Source: an uncultured Bacteroidia bacterium
GTDB lineage: Bacteria; Bacteroidota; Bacteroidia; NS11-12g; UBA9320
Reading direction: 5' to 3'
DNA length: 64,000 bases
NCBI GenBank assembly: GCA_943787465.1
Contig: CALSMN010000005.1
Span: 1-64,000 of the forward strand
The stretch's first letter is position 1; the number at the start of each line of letters is the position of its first letter. A model generated the notes under the pieces. That model did no database searches. It saw nothing but the letters and a program-made list of their open reading frames with translations, and had not been told where the DNA came from. Positions 18,109-27,573 of the stretch are shown here, one piece after another. Position numbers and translations under genes: made by a program.

Positions 18109-19071
18109 CTCAGCAATTATTTTATCAATATCTTGTTTTTTCATACAATGAAAATGTTGTCTAGGACAAGCATTGTTTCCTAGTTTACTGCAAGGGTGAC
18201 AAGGCAAGTCTACGATATAGTTTTTAATTCCATAGTTTCGATAGGCGTACATACCAAATTTGGGATGTGTGTTTCCCCATAGGGTAACAATAGGTACATC
18301 AAAACTAGAGGCAATATGCATCATACCTGTGTCACCAGTTAATAGGAGTTTAGATTGCTGTATTAAAGATGCAGATTCATGTATGGTTAGCTGATTACAT
18401 AAATTGATCATTGTTTTATTTTTGGGATTTTCCATGATAGATATTGACTTGTTATAATCTACTTCACCATGGCCAATAAGGACAATAGGAGCATCATTTA
18501 ACTGTTTAAATAACGCATTTAACGTGTCAATTGGAATTTGCTTGGTGTAATATGTGGCGCCTAATGCAACTACATAAAAGTTATGTTTATGGAGTGCGTG
18601 GATTTTTAAATCATAAGTAAAATTGTGAGGTAAATAAAAGTCGATACCGTTTTGGTCATTAGTGATACCAAGCGATTGAATACCTTCAAAATATCGATCG
18701 ATAATATGTTTTTCTGGTAAAAGATCAATTTTAAAATTAACGAAGAGCCATTTTTGAATATTTAGTTTAGCAAAAGAATAACTTTTGATATGAAGAGCTC
18801 GCTTAATTTTAAAGGTTCTAATATTTTTATGTAAATCAATAATGCAATCAAAATTTTCAGTTTTTAAAGATTCAATGATTGCTGATAAATCATTTTTTTT
18901 AAGTGAATGAATTTTCTGAATATATGGATGATGTGCCAATAATCCGGCAAAGCTATCTTTAGTAAGAAAATGAATTTCAGACTCAATAATCTGATTTTTG
19001 ATGCAACGGATAATAGGTGATGTTAGAACAATATCTCCAATACTACTAAATCGTATAATTAATATTTTCAT
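18094..19071 (-). CDS. Glycosyltransferase family 9 (heptosyltransferase-like)
   Basis: A 325-residue GT9 protein. The N-terminus MKILIIRFSSIGDIVLTSP is the ADP-heptose:LPS heptosyltransferase signature, and the C-terminal half has the donor-binding block LLTGDTGMMHIASSFDVPIVTLWG. It likely adds a sugar, often heptose, to lipid A core or a related glycolipid on the cytoplasmic face. The C-terminal Cys cluster (CHPCSKLGNNACPRQHFHC) is typical of Bacteroidota GT9 proteins. It overlaps the upstream 151-residue gene by 4 bp (same operon). Confidence 0.92.
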   Translation of the reverse strand: MKILIIRFSSIGDIVLTSPIIRCIKNQIIESEIHFLTKDSFAGLLAHHPYIQKIHSLKKNDLSAIIESLKTENFDCIIDLHKNIRTFKIKRALHIKSYSFAKLNIQKWLFVNFKIDLLPEKHIIDRYFEGIQSLGITNDQNGIDFYLPHNFTYDLKIHALHKHNFYVVALGATYYTKQIPIDTLNALFKQLNDAPIVLIGHGEVDYNKSISIMENPKNKTMINLCNQLTIHESASLIQQSKLLLTGDTGMMHIASSFDVPIVTLWGNTHPKFGMYAYRNYGIKNYIVDLPCHPCSKLGNNACPRQHFHCMKKQDIDKIIAELPIN

Positions 19072-19523
19072 TCTTTTGGAACGTATGTCAATTCATCATT
19101 TATAAAAGCTTCCTCAGTAATATATGCCGCAGAAGTATTGGAATCAACCAGTGCGATTATAACTGTTTTATAAATTTGATCATCACTGGCTATTTGCATG
19201 ATGTGTTTGATAATACCGAATTTCCCAGCAAGTGAACAAGGCATTCTGCTTACATCAAAATCACCGGTATTAAAAAAAGTATTATAGAATTCCCATTGGT
19301 AGAGTGTAGCTAAATCATGGGTGTCATTTTCTTCAAATCTTGTTTTTTTATAGAAGTCAATATACTGATAGGTCTCAGTATTGCAGGAATTAAAATATAC
19401 GGTATCTTGAATCCTAATTTCAATTTCATCTGTCTGACCAAAGGCAACTCCAAAATTAAAAGCGAATCCGATTAGGAGTAGTTTTAGAAAGTATAATTTA
19501 AAACAATTTAGATTATAATCCAT
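19068..19523 (-). CDS. Small exported protein of unknown function
   Basis: A 151-residue protein with an N-terminal hydrophobic segment (about 10-29, LKLLLIGFAFNFGVAFGQ) that reads as a cleavable signal. The mature part is acidic, with two cysteines (residues about 48 and 90), and no repeat or motif I recognise. It is first in a two-gene unit with the GT9 gene (4-bp ATGA overlap), so an envelope role is plausible but only by context. Confidence 0.6.
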   Translation of the reverse strand: MDYNLNCFKLYFLKLLLIGFAFNFGVAFGQTDEIEIRIQDTVYFNSCNTETYQYIDFYKKTRFEENDTHDLATLYQWEFYNTFFNTGDFDVSRMPCSLAGKFGIIKHIMQIASDDQIYKTVIIALVDSNTSAAYITEEAFINDELTYVPKE

Positions 19524-19606
19524 TTATCTTGTTTGTCTACGACCAAAATAATATAATTATGCATAATAAAGTGAATAACTCACTGTTATTGCAATGTAAT
19601 CCTAAA

Positions 19607-19614
19607 TAAATTTG
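19607..19614 (+). promoter_or_regulatory. -7 box directly before the LysM gene
   Basis: TAAATTTG, a full -7 match, ending 4 nt before the ATG. A TTG lies 15 nt upstream of it. The spacing predicts a leaderless or near-leaderless mRNA. Confidence 0.5.
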
Positions 19615-19618
19615 TAAT

Positions 19619-20572
19619 ATGAAAAATTTAATTGGAATAATAGTTCTATTCTCATCGCTTTGTTCTTATGCTCATAAAACCGATTCCATTGGCACTCGAG
19701 TAAAAAATGGTAAAACATATATTTTACATCAGGTAGAAAAAGGGGACGGGTTGTATAGTCTGAGCAGAAAATATAATATATCTCTAAAATCAATTATTAA
19801 TGAAAATCCCGGGTCAGATGAAGTAATTAAAATTGATGATATAGTTTGGATACCAACGGATATTCAATCATCGGTTCAAGATGAAGTGGTTAGCGACTTT
19901 TTTTCAAATAATTCAGTTTTACAAGAATCAAACATAAAAAATGATCCTTTACGGTCAAATGGTGTGAGTACTTTTGCTAAGTATCACAAAGTTGTTCCAG
20001 GTGAGACATTATATTCTATCAGTGTAAAGTACAATACCAAGGTTGAAATGATTAAAAATTTAAATAATCTTACGTCTAATGAATTAACAGTTGGTCAGCG
20101 CTTATTAGTGCAGGATGGACAGGCAAAAACTGTTTTTGTTTCGTCAGATACTACGGATTCTATTGTTAGTTCAATTGATGTTGAAATTTCTTCAGATTCT
20201 TCGTATAAAGATCAGGGATTTGAAACTCAAGTTGAAACAAAAACGATAAAGGATAACTCTGGATATAGCATAAAAGTGGAGCGATTAAAAGAATATGACA
20301 TTGAGAAAATTGAGGAAAATGGAACGGCTATGCTCGATGATCCTCAAATTCCTAGTGATAAGAATTTTGCATATCATTTTAACGCACCCATTGGTCAAGT
20401 TATCATGGTTACTAATCCTATAAACAAAAAAACAATTTTTGTGAAAGTGATCGGTAATTTCGAAAAGGAAGAAAATAGTTCTCTTATTATTAAATTATCA
20501 GACATATCTGCTAAAAGTATTGATCTGAAAAACAATGAGAGAGTGATGCTAAGTTATGCCATTGCTCAATAA
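19619..20572 (+). CDS. Exported protein with two LysM domains
   Basis: A 317-residue protein with a signal peptide (MKNLIGIIVLFSSLCSYA). LysM domains lie at about residues 39-80 (HQVEKGDGLYSLSRKYNIS ... IDDIVWIP) and 122-168 (HKVVPGETLYSISVKYNTK ... VGQRLLV), so it should bind peptidoglycan. The C-terminal roughly 100 residues resemble a double-psi beta-barrel-like region (FAYHFNAPIGQVIMVTNP), but no lytic catalytic residues are evident. It is followed by an O-antigen ligase-like gene that starts inside its 3' end. Confidence 0.8.
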   Translation: MKNLIGIIVLFSSLCSYAHKTDSIGTRVKNGKTYILHQVEKGDGLYSLSRKYNISLKSIINENPGSDEVIKIDDIVWIPTDIQSSVQDEVVSDFFSNNSVLQESNIKNDPLRSNGVSTFAKYHKVVPGETLYSISVKYNTKVEMIKNLNNLTSNELTVGQRLLVQDGQAKTVFVSSDTTDSIVSSIDVEISSDSSYKDQGFETQVETKTIKDNSGYSIKVERLKEYDIEKIEENGTAMLDDPQIPSDKNFAYHFNAPIGQVIMVTNPINKKTIFVKVIGNFEKEENSSLIIKLSDISAKSIDLKNNERVMLSYAIAQ

Positions 20573-21800
20573 TATATCGCTCAAAAAGTTCAATAATTCA
20601 TTCATTTTTTACTTACTTCAGGTTGGGTTTTTAAGTTTATGGATTTCCCCATTTATAGTCAGCCTAACCACTTTTTTTTCCTTGGTTTATGTTGTTTTAA
20701 CTTTTAATAATTATAGTGATAAACGAGTCAAAGTAGTTTGTTACCTTTCTTTTATTATCCTCTTAACTCATTTAGCATCTATGGGAATTTATGGTGCATC
20801 AGACACATTAGTCTCTAAGCTATTGTTAGTAGTTGGTTTTATTGCATTGTTGTCCTCCTCCTTTTTAGTTTTTGATGCTAAAAAAAATCATTTGATTTTG
20901 TTTTCTTTGGTTATATCGGGTATTGTTTTTGTAATTAATATATATGCTATCACCAATTATTTAGTCCATAAAGCCCATTATGATGCCTTGCTTCTTCAAA
21001 GTAAAAGCATACCCATTCCTAATATGCATCACATTCATTTTGGGATCATTAATGCATGTATCCTTTTTTTATTATTGGGTTTATTGGTTCAAAAAAAAAT
21101 ACCAAAAATATGGCATCGAAATTTAGCTAAATTTATGCTAGTAGTCATAGCCATTAGTTTCCATATTTTAAGTTCTCGTACGGGTTTATTATCATTCTAT
21201 GTAGGAGCATTTGTATCTGTGATTGCCTATTCAATTCAAAAACGATCATACTCAATTTTACTTTATTCTTTCTTAAGCATAATCATTACTCTAGGTTTAT
21301 CGGTTCAGTATAGTGATTCGTTCCGTAATAAAATAAAAAATAGTCTGGAAGATTATAACAGCTGGGGTAAAGGAGATGAGATTAACCACAAGTCTATGGG
21401 TATGCGTATTGAAGCATCTACTATGGCTATTCATGTTATAAAAGCATACCCGTTTGGAGTAGGAATAGAGAAAAAAGAACAAGCTTTACAAGCAATGTAT
21501 GTAAAAAAAAATACCCCGTTAGATCTAGAAAATAGAATTGGTCCACATAATCAGTTTTTGGATTACGGTATGAAATTTGGTTGGATAGGTATTGGTATAC
21601 TTCTTATCTTTTTTATATCACTTATTCCACTGATTCAAAATGCATCTTTTCCTATGTTAGGAATTAGTGTTGTTTTTTTAGTCGCTTTGTTCTTTGAATC
21701 GCTTTTTGAAAGACAGACAAGCATATTTACTTTTTGTATGTTTATTCCTCTTTTTTATTCTTTATTTGGCTTTGGTTCTGTAATTATGAATAAAAAATGA
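20556..21800 (+). CDS. O-antigen ligase/polymerase-like membrane protein
   Basis: A 414-residue integral membrane protein with about 10-12 hydrophobic segments. It shows the two features of Wzy/WaaL-type proteins: ILSSRTGLLSFYVG in a membrane helix, and a large periplasmic loop before GPHNQFLDYGMKFG containing the conserved His. It probably joins or polymerises glycan units on the periplasmic face. It overlaps the LysM gene by 17 bp and the next gene by 4 bp (ATGA), forming a three-gene operon. Confidence 0.8.
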   Translation: MPLLNNISLKKFNNSFIFYLLQVGFLSLWISPFIVSLTTFFSLVYVVLTFNNYSDKRVKVVCYLSFIILLTHLASMGIYGASDTLVSKLLLVVGFIALLSSSFLVFDAKKNHLILFSLVISGIVFVINIYAITNYLVHKAHYDALLLQSKSIPIPNMHHIHFGIINACILFLLLGLLVQKKIPKIWHRNLAKFMLVVIAISFHILSSRTGLLSFYVGAFVSVIAYSIQKRSYSILLYSFLSIIITLGLSVQYSDSFRNKIKNSLEDYNSWGKGDEINHKSMGMRIEASTMAIHVIKAYPFGVGIEKKEQALQAMYVKKNTPLDLENRIGPHNQFLDYGMKFGWIGIGILLIFFISLIPLIQNASFPMLGISVVFLVALFFESLFERQTSIFTFCMFIPLFYSLFGFGSVIMNKK

Positions 21801-22603
21801 CATCATATCTTTTTTCTAGTTCTACCTTTGCCATTGTGTTAAAAAGACTATTATTTTTTCTTTGTGCATTGGGTGTTTCGTCTTTACAAGCCCAAGTTTA
21901 TGATAATATAGATGATGAAAATGATGCATATTTACAGGAAGATAAGACCCCTTTATTTAATGATTGGAGGGGAAGACTTCATACCGGAGTATCCAGTTCC
22001 TATTTCATTGATTTTATTTCATCTCCACTCGGGGAAGTTGATGTGGTTTATACCGATCCAGGCAATATTAAACGCATTGAAAAAGGAGCAACTCAAACTA
22101 GCTATTCATCGTATTTTACAATAGGTTTTGTGCCTCGATACAACCTAGCAGAGTTGAATAGTAATTTAGCTATAGCTGCATCTTTACCCGTAGCGATAGG
22201 ATTTGGTAACGCAAGTGCAAGTTCCACTAGCGTAATAGGCGGAACAGGATTTGGTAATTTACAAATACCCCTAATGTTTCATTTTTTCTATGGAGCAGAA
22301 TCCACATTTCGATCTCAAGAAAAGGTAGGCTTTAATATAGGGTGTGGTTATGAGTTTAATAAGATTGGATTGATTGATTTTTCAATCAATAGATCTGAAC
22401 CAATTAATAAAGCATGGTTGATGCCTGCAATTACCGGTGGAGTTCAATTTTATAGAGGATTATCACCAGTAGAAGTTAATGTGAAATATGGTTTTGGTAA
22501 AGTACAAGATCAGTGGGTAGATCAATATGGTAACAAACTGACTGATGGCAAGCGAATTACGCGAGCATATTCACTTAAATTATGCTTCATCTATTATTTG
22601 TAG
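21797..22603 (+). CDS. Predicted outer-membrane protein, unknown function
   Basis: A 268-residue protein with a long signal peptide ending LQAQ and a mature part rich in alternating polar/aromatic strands that ends in a hydrophobic aromatic strand (YSLKLCFIYYL), as outer-membrane beta-barrels do. No enzyme motif is visible. It is third in the LysM-O-antigen ligase operon (ATGA overlap), and its 3' end overlaps the convergent phosphatase by 10 bp. Confidence 0.6.
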   Translation: MTSYLFSSSTFAIVLKRLLFFLCALGVSSLQAQVYDNIDDENDAYLQEDKTPLFNDWRGRLHTGVSSSYFIDFISSPLGEVDVVYTDPGNIKRIEKGATQTSYSSYFTIGFVPRYNLAELNSNLAIAASLPVAIGFGNASASSTSVIGGTGFGNLQIPLMFHFFYGAESTFRSQEKVGFNIGCGYEFNKIGLIDFSINRSEPINKAWLMPAITGGVQFYRGLSPVEVNVKYGFGKVQDQWVDQYGNKLTDGKRITRAYSLKLCFIYYL

Positions 22604-24234
22604 TCGCTTAAATTAAGTATCTTTCCATCAAATTCTGTTGATGTCTTAATTGATAAATAATCTAAAATAGTTGGAACTATATCCGTTGTAAAAGTAATCG
22701 TATTATTTGTTCCAGCATGAATAGAGGGTCCCAAGAAAATAAGAGGTACATGGGTATCATAGTTGAATGGAGTTCCATGAGTTGTCCCGTAAGGTCGCAT
22801 ATCAATAAGATAGTTTTCCGTTTGAAGGATTTTAATAAATAAACCCTGGTCGGGGGAGTGACTATTTCTAATTTTTTGAATATAGGATTTGTGACAGGCT
22901 GGATTATCAATTTCAAAAAACGAATACGTTTCTTGTATGTAATTTAAATTTTCTAAATGGAATTGAATTTGACTCACCAATTTACTACTATCTATTTCAT
23001 GTGACTGAATAACAGCAAAATTTGGTTCTACACCCTGATAGTTTGCGAATATTATGGTTGATTGATTAATTTTAAATTCTTGTTGTATAAGTATATCAAT
23101 GGAGTCTATATCCTGTTTGAATTGTGAGGATGTTATTCTTTTTGATGGATGGTTAGAATTAGTGTTGGATTCAGGAAATTGTGCAACTCCATGATCAGAT
23201 GTCAAAACTAGTAAATAATTATCTACCCCAACTTGATTGTTTAAGAACTGAATAAAATCTAATAAATATTGATCTAACTTTTGATAATAATCGTAAATTT
23301 CAAAACTTTCGGGTCCAAATTGGTGCCCAATTATATCCGCAGCAGATAGGCTCAAAGTTAGAACATCTATACATTCATCTATACCAAGTTTTTCCTGAAC
23401 TATCAATTCCTTGGCAAATTTCAGCACGAACTGGTCACCAAAAGGAGTATGCCAAAGGAAATCACCCGAATTCACATCAATATCGGAAATTTCATTGGCT
23501 TGTTTCAGGGTATGAGGAAAATGAGTATCAAAAAAACCAAACTCTTCTGCTCTATGGTCTCTATATTTAAATGATTTAGAATTAAAATCTGATTCAAGTT
23601 CCCATCCCGATTCTATCTCAGATTTCATTAAATCTTTTGCTTTAAAATTTTGAACCCAATGGGGAAATGACTCTTTGTAGAAATCTGTACTTACCATTTG
23701 TGTGCTTTTTGAATCAAACCAAAAGGATCGATTGGCAAGATGACCACCCATTAAAATTGATGCTCTGTCTTTGAGCGATACACTGTATGATTTAGATTTA
23801 GATGATTGTGTCTTGATGTAATCTCCAAGGCTGGGTTTTAGTAAATTTTTAACAGAATTTTTGGGTAGGGTACAGTTTTCTATACCCATATAATTAACCG
23901 ATGTGTCTTGAATGCAATATTGTATTTTGGATTGTTTTCTAACATAAATATTATTATTGGTAATCCCATGATTAGATGGATGATAACCTGTAGCTATAGT
24001 TGCATGACCTGGCGCAGTTGTTGTATAAAAATGATTATGATTTGTATGGTTAAAAGTCTGTCCATTTTGAATTAAATAATTTAACCCTCCTTCAAAATTT
24101 TGATCGAATTTTTCTAAATAATCAGCTCTCATTTGATCAACACTCAATAAAACTATCAATTTAGGAGGAAGAGTGGGGGTTGGGCTTCTAAATGCCAAAA
24201 ATAAAAAACTCAAAAAGGGGATATATTTTCTCAC
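22594..24234 (-). CDS. Secreted alkaline phosphatase/phosphodiesterase (PafA-like)
   Basis: A 546-residue alkaline phosphatase superfamily enzyme. It has a signal peptide, the metal site SVDQMRADYL, the nucleophile Thr in HFYTTTAPGHATI (near residue 70), a second metal set TSDHGV (about residue 338), and a final His (GTTHGTPFNYDTHVPLIF, about residue 490-505). PafA of Bacteroidota is a periplasmic, phosphate-insensitive phosphatase that frees phosphate from organic esters. The start is GTG, since no ATG precedes the signal peptide. Confidence 0.9.
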   Translation of the reverse strand: MRKYIPFLSFLFLAFRSPTPTLPPKLIVLLSVDQMRADYLEKFDQNFEGGLNYLIQNGQTFNHTNHNHFYTTTAPGHATIATGYHPSNHGITNNNIYVRKQSKIQYCIQDTSVNYMGIENCTLPKNSVKNLLKPSLGDYIKTQSSKSKSYSVSLKDRASILMGGHLANRSFWFDSKSTQMVSTDFYKESFPHWVQNFKAKDLMKSEIESGWELESDFNSKSFKYRDHRAEEFGFFDTHFPHTLKQANEISDIDVNSGDFLWHTPFGDQFVLKFAKELIVQEKLGIDECIDVLTLSLSAADIIGHQFGPESFEIYDYYQKLDQYLLDFIQFLNNQVGVDNYLLVLTSDHGVAQFPESNTNSNHPSKRITSSQFKQDIDSIDILIQQEFKINQSTIIFANYQGVEPNFAVIQSHEIDSSKLVSQIQFHLENLNYIQETYSFFEIDNPACHKSYIQKIRNSHSPDQGLFIKILQTENYLIDMRPYGTTHGTPFNYDTHVPLIFLGPSIHAGTNNTITFTTDIVPTILDYLSIKTSTEFDGKILNLSDYK

Positions 24235-24333
24235 ACTGCGAATTAAACCAACTTGTACCTTTTTTAATTAAATCTACTAGAATTATATTTGGTAAAGTCT
24301 TGTTTTAACTAGTTTACCTAAGCATATTTGTGC

Positions 24334-26628
24334 ATGCGATTTTTATATCTCACGGCTATTGTTAATCTATTCTACGCTAATGTTTTAGCTCAAGGTTATA
24401 CTTCTGGTTTTATTATGGATGAAGATGAAAATGGAATCCCCCATGTACAGGTCATAGAATTAGGAGAAAACAATGTTTCATATTCCAATGATATGGGTGC
24501 ATTTTTATTGAAATATTTTGAGGAGGATGCTCGTGTATTATTTGTTCATCCTGATTATGATACGCTTCAATTACAAATTAACTCATCAACAGATCGAATT
24601 ATTTTTTTACAACCTAAAGTTGGGAATAATAATTATCACTTAGGATTTCACGCTGGATTTTTAGATTTTTCTACTAAAAATAAAAACAAAAATTTAGAAA
24701 ATATGCCTTACTTTCTTGGAGAATCAGATGTAAATAGACAATTGCAAATGTTGCCAGGAATTGAACAAGGTACAGAGGGCTATAGCAATTTATTTGTGAG
24801 AGGTGGGGATGTCGATCAAAATATGATGTTGTATAATGGAACACCTATTTATAATTACAATCACTTATTTGGAATATCTTCAACTTTTCATAACAAGAGT
24901 ATTAAAAACACAAAAATTTACAGAGGATTATCTCCAGCAAAATATGGGGGTAGGGTATCTTCTTATATTGACTTAGAAAGCGAAAAAAACAGCTCATATA
25001 GTGGTTTAGACGGTGAATTTGAGATGACACCACTTAATGCTGGAATCTACATTAGTAACATCAATAAAGGCAAAGGATTTTTTACATTAGCTGCACGAAG
25101 ATCATGGATAGACTTGATGGTACCATTAGAAAGTCGCCAAAATAGCCTCAATGCAAATATTTATGATATCCAACTTAATTTTGGTAAAACTCTTCATTCA
25201 AATGATAAAATTGAGTTCAACTTTATGAATACTCGAGATTTTTATTTCATATCTCTACAAAGCGACGATTCATTGCCAAGTTCGAACGATACTCGTGTAG
25301 TAGGATTTACCCAAAAATGGTCTAATCTTTTAGCATCAATCAAGTATAAGCAAAAGTTGAATTATAGCTTAAATGCTGAACATCAACTCTATATTTCTAG
25401 TTACAAAGCAAAATCTATTTTCAAAGAAGAAATATTTGACCCCAATATTACCACAATACCTACCACTCAACTTGAATTAACAAATGGGATTCAAGATTTG
25501 GGTGTCCAAAGCAATTGGACATTCATCAAAAATAATGCTCATTCAATCCAGTTTGGATTACAATCCAGTTTTCGATTTTTTCAACCAGGAAAAAAAATAT
25601 ATCGTTCACAAGGTTATCCAACTATTGCTGATATCAATACCATTACAGGAAATACAAAAAGTGTTTTCTCTAATGAACTCTCCCTATATGGAGAGGATCA
25701 CTGGAGATTGAATGATAAAACGTATTTTGACTTAGGGCTTCGTCAAGTATACTATACTCATGATGGTTATCATAAATTGGCATTTGAACCCAGAATTCAT
25801 GGTACTTTTTTGTTGCAACACCGCGATGCTCTTAAAGTGGGATACAATCGGCATAATCAGTTTCTTACCCAACTCAATTTAGGAAGAACAGGAAGTCCAG
25901 ATAATATATGGGTGCCAAGTACTTCATTGGTAAAACCCACACAACTGGATATTTTTGAGTTGAGTTATGAACGTAAATTAGGTAAAATTTATGCTGGATC
26001 TTTTAATTTATACTCTAAACGTATGACCAACCTTGTTGGAGTATCTAACTTGTCAGATGCGAGTAATCCTGAATTGGATTGGCAATCCAGTGTAGTTTTT
26101 GGAACGGGTAGATCTTATGGAGCAGAATGGTTAATTCAGAAAAGTGATGGTGATATTACGGGATGGTTGAGTTACGCATATAGTCGAAGTTTTAGAACGT
26201 TTTCAGACCTATATGATCAAGAATATCTTTTTAGTTTTGATAGACCACACATGCTTAAATTGTACGTTAATTATACCAATCCTCGAAGTGATTGGAATTT
26301 TGGATTTAATTATCTTTTGGGATCTGGTCAGTTATTTACTTTGCCTATTGGCAAGTTCAGAGATATCAATGGAAATACGCAATTAGAATACAATACTTTA
26401 AATAATTATAGAAGTAATGTGTATCAACGTTTTGATGTGAGTGTTATTCGTTTAAAAAACACTTACGGATTAGAACAAGAATGGCGATTTTATTTATACA
26501 ATGCCCTCGGCAATATTAATCCATTAAGTGTGGCTGCTGTTTTTGATTCAGCTAATTTTTCCAAATTAGTGGTTGATAGGGCATACCTAGCATTTGTTCC
26601 TGGAGTAGCCTATATTGTTAAATTTTAA
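24334..26628 (+). CDS. TonB-dependent receptor (carboxypeptidase-like N-domain)
   Basis: A 764-residue outer-membrane receptor. The ATG at 24334 begins the signal peptide (MRFLYLTAIVNLFYANVLAQ). A short carboxypeptidase-D-regulatory-like domain (about 22-95) follows, then the plug with MLPGIEQGTEGYSNLFVRGG and GLSPAKYGGRVSSYIDL, then a 22-strand-type barrel. It imports a ligand through the outer membrane using TonB energy. It is followed by a DUF4249 lipoprotein, the usual partner arrangement for this receptor class in Bacteroidota. A near-consensus box (CATATTTG) ends 3 nt before the ATG. Confidence 0.92.
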   Translation: MRFLYLTAIVNLFYANVLAQGYTSGFIMDEDENGIPHVQVIELGENNVSYSNDMGAFLLKYFEEDARVLFVHPDYDTLQLQINSSTDRIIFLQPKVGNNNYHLGFHAGFLDFSTKNKNKNLENMPYFLGESDVNRQLQMLPGIEQGTEGYSNLFVRGGDVDQNMMLYNGTPIYNYNHLFGISSTFHNKSIKNTKIYRGLSPAKYGGRVSSYIDLESEKNSSYSGLDGEFEMTPLNAGIYISNINKGKGFFTLAARRSWIDLMVPLESRQNSLNANIYDIQLNFGKTLHSNDKIEFNFMNTRDFYFISLQSDDSLPSSNDTRVVGFTQKWSNLLASIKYKQKLNYSLNAEHQLYISSYKAKSIFKEEIFDPNITTIPTTQLELTNGIQDLGVQSNWTFIKNNAHSIQFGLQSSFRFFQPGKKIYRSQGYPTIADINTITGNTKSVFSNELSLYGEDHWRLNDKTYFDLGLRQVYYTHDGYHKLAFEPRIHGTFLLQHRDALKVGYNRHNQFLTQLNLGRTGSPDNIWVPSTSLVKPTQLDIFELSYERKLGKIYAGSFNLYSKRMTNLVGVSNLSDASNPELDWQSSVVFGTGRSYGAEWLIQKSDGDITGWLSYAYSRSFRTFSDLYDQEYLFSFDRPHMLKLYVNYTNPRSDWNFGFNYLLGSGQLFTLPIGKFRDINGNTQLEYNTLNNYRSNVYQRFDVSVIRLKNTYGLEQEWRFYLYNALGNINPLSVAAVFDSANFSKLVVDRAYLAFVPGVAYIVKF

Positions 26629-26642
26629 AAAAATTACATAGA

Positions 26643-27515
26643 ATGAAAAAATATATCATTATCAGTTTAACCTTCTTATTTTTTGGATGTTATCAAGATA
26701 GTATTCAACCCGATTTATTGGAAAATTATAAAAGTAAGATGGTAGTAAATGCGATATTTACGAATGGCCAGCCTGCTAAACTCCAATTAACCAATAGTTC
26801 AGCTGTCATGGATAGTTCGGGATTAAAAGGGATACCAAATGCAACGGTAATGATTGAAACTGTTGATGAAACGAAAACGATGAGTCCAAGTTCCGGAGAT
26901 TTTAATTACTCATCTGATTTCATACCTACCTCAGGAAAGCCAATAAAATTATCCGTTCGACATCCAGATTATGTGAACGTATCATCAACTGTAATTGTAC
27001 CTGTTAATGTGAATGCTATCTCTACCCTTACAGAAAATGGGGGATTAGATACATCGGGATTGCCAGGTGATTTGATACAAGTTTCATTCAATGACCCAGG
27101 AAATAAAAGTAATTTCTATAAACTTAATATCTTTTACTGGAATCAGACCATAGGTGATTGGATACCGATGGCATTTACTAAATCAGATCCTTCTTTGACA
27201 GGATACAATTCATACGTACTAAGTGATGCAGGAGTTATATTTTCTGATGAACTTTTCAATGGTTCAAATAAAATTATTCAAACAGTAGCACCTAATGGAC
27301 TAGTTTCTTCCAATCCTGATAACAAATACAAAGTAGAATTTTCTCATATTACCTCAGATTTTTTTGAATATTACAGATCTATTCAAAGGGCTGATGATGC
27401 TAAAGAAATATCCTTCAACGGTGGATTCAACAATGCAGTCGTTATTCATTCGAACATAGACAATGGATTAGGTATTCTTGCTGTTCAGAATACAAGTGAA
27501 ACCATACTTAAGTAA
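26643..27515 (+). CDS. DUF4249 lipoprotein
   Basis: A 290-residue lipoprotein with signal MKKYIIISLTFLFFGC and lipidated Cys at about residue 16. The DUF4249 pattern is clear: MVVNAIFTNGQPAKLQLTNS, the immunoglobulin-like section IPNATVMIETVDE, and KPIKLSVRHPDY. DUF4249 proteins sit on the outer membrane next to TonB receptors and probably help capture the ligand; the substrate is not known. It is 14 bp behind the receptor gene and in the same operon. Confidence 0.9.
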   Translation: MKKYIIISLTFLFFGCYQDSIQPDLLENYKSKMVVNAIFTNGQPAKLQLTNSSAVMDSSGLKGIPNATVMIETVDETKTMSPSSGDFNYSSDFIPTSGKPIKLSVRHPDYVNVSSTVIVPVNVNAISTLTENGGLDTSGLPGDLIQVSFNDPGNKSNFYKLNIFYWNQTIGDWIPMAFTKSDPSLTGYNSYVLSDAGVIFSDELFNGSNKIIQTVAPNGLVSSNPDNKYKVEFSHITSDFFEYYRSIQRADDAKEISFNGGFNNAVVIHSNIDNGLGILAVQNTSETILK

Positions 27516-27573
27516 AATTATTTTAATTCTGTTTGTTTCTTATAAATAACCTTAGTTTGCAATCTTTAATTTC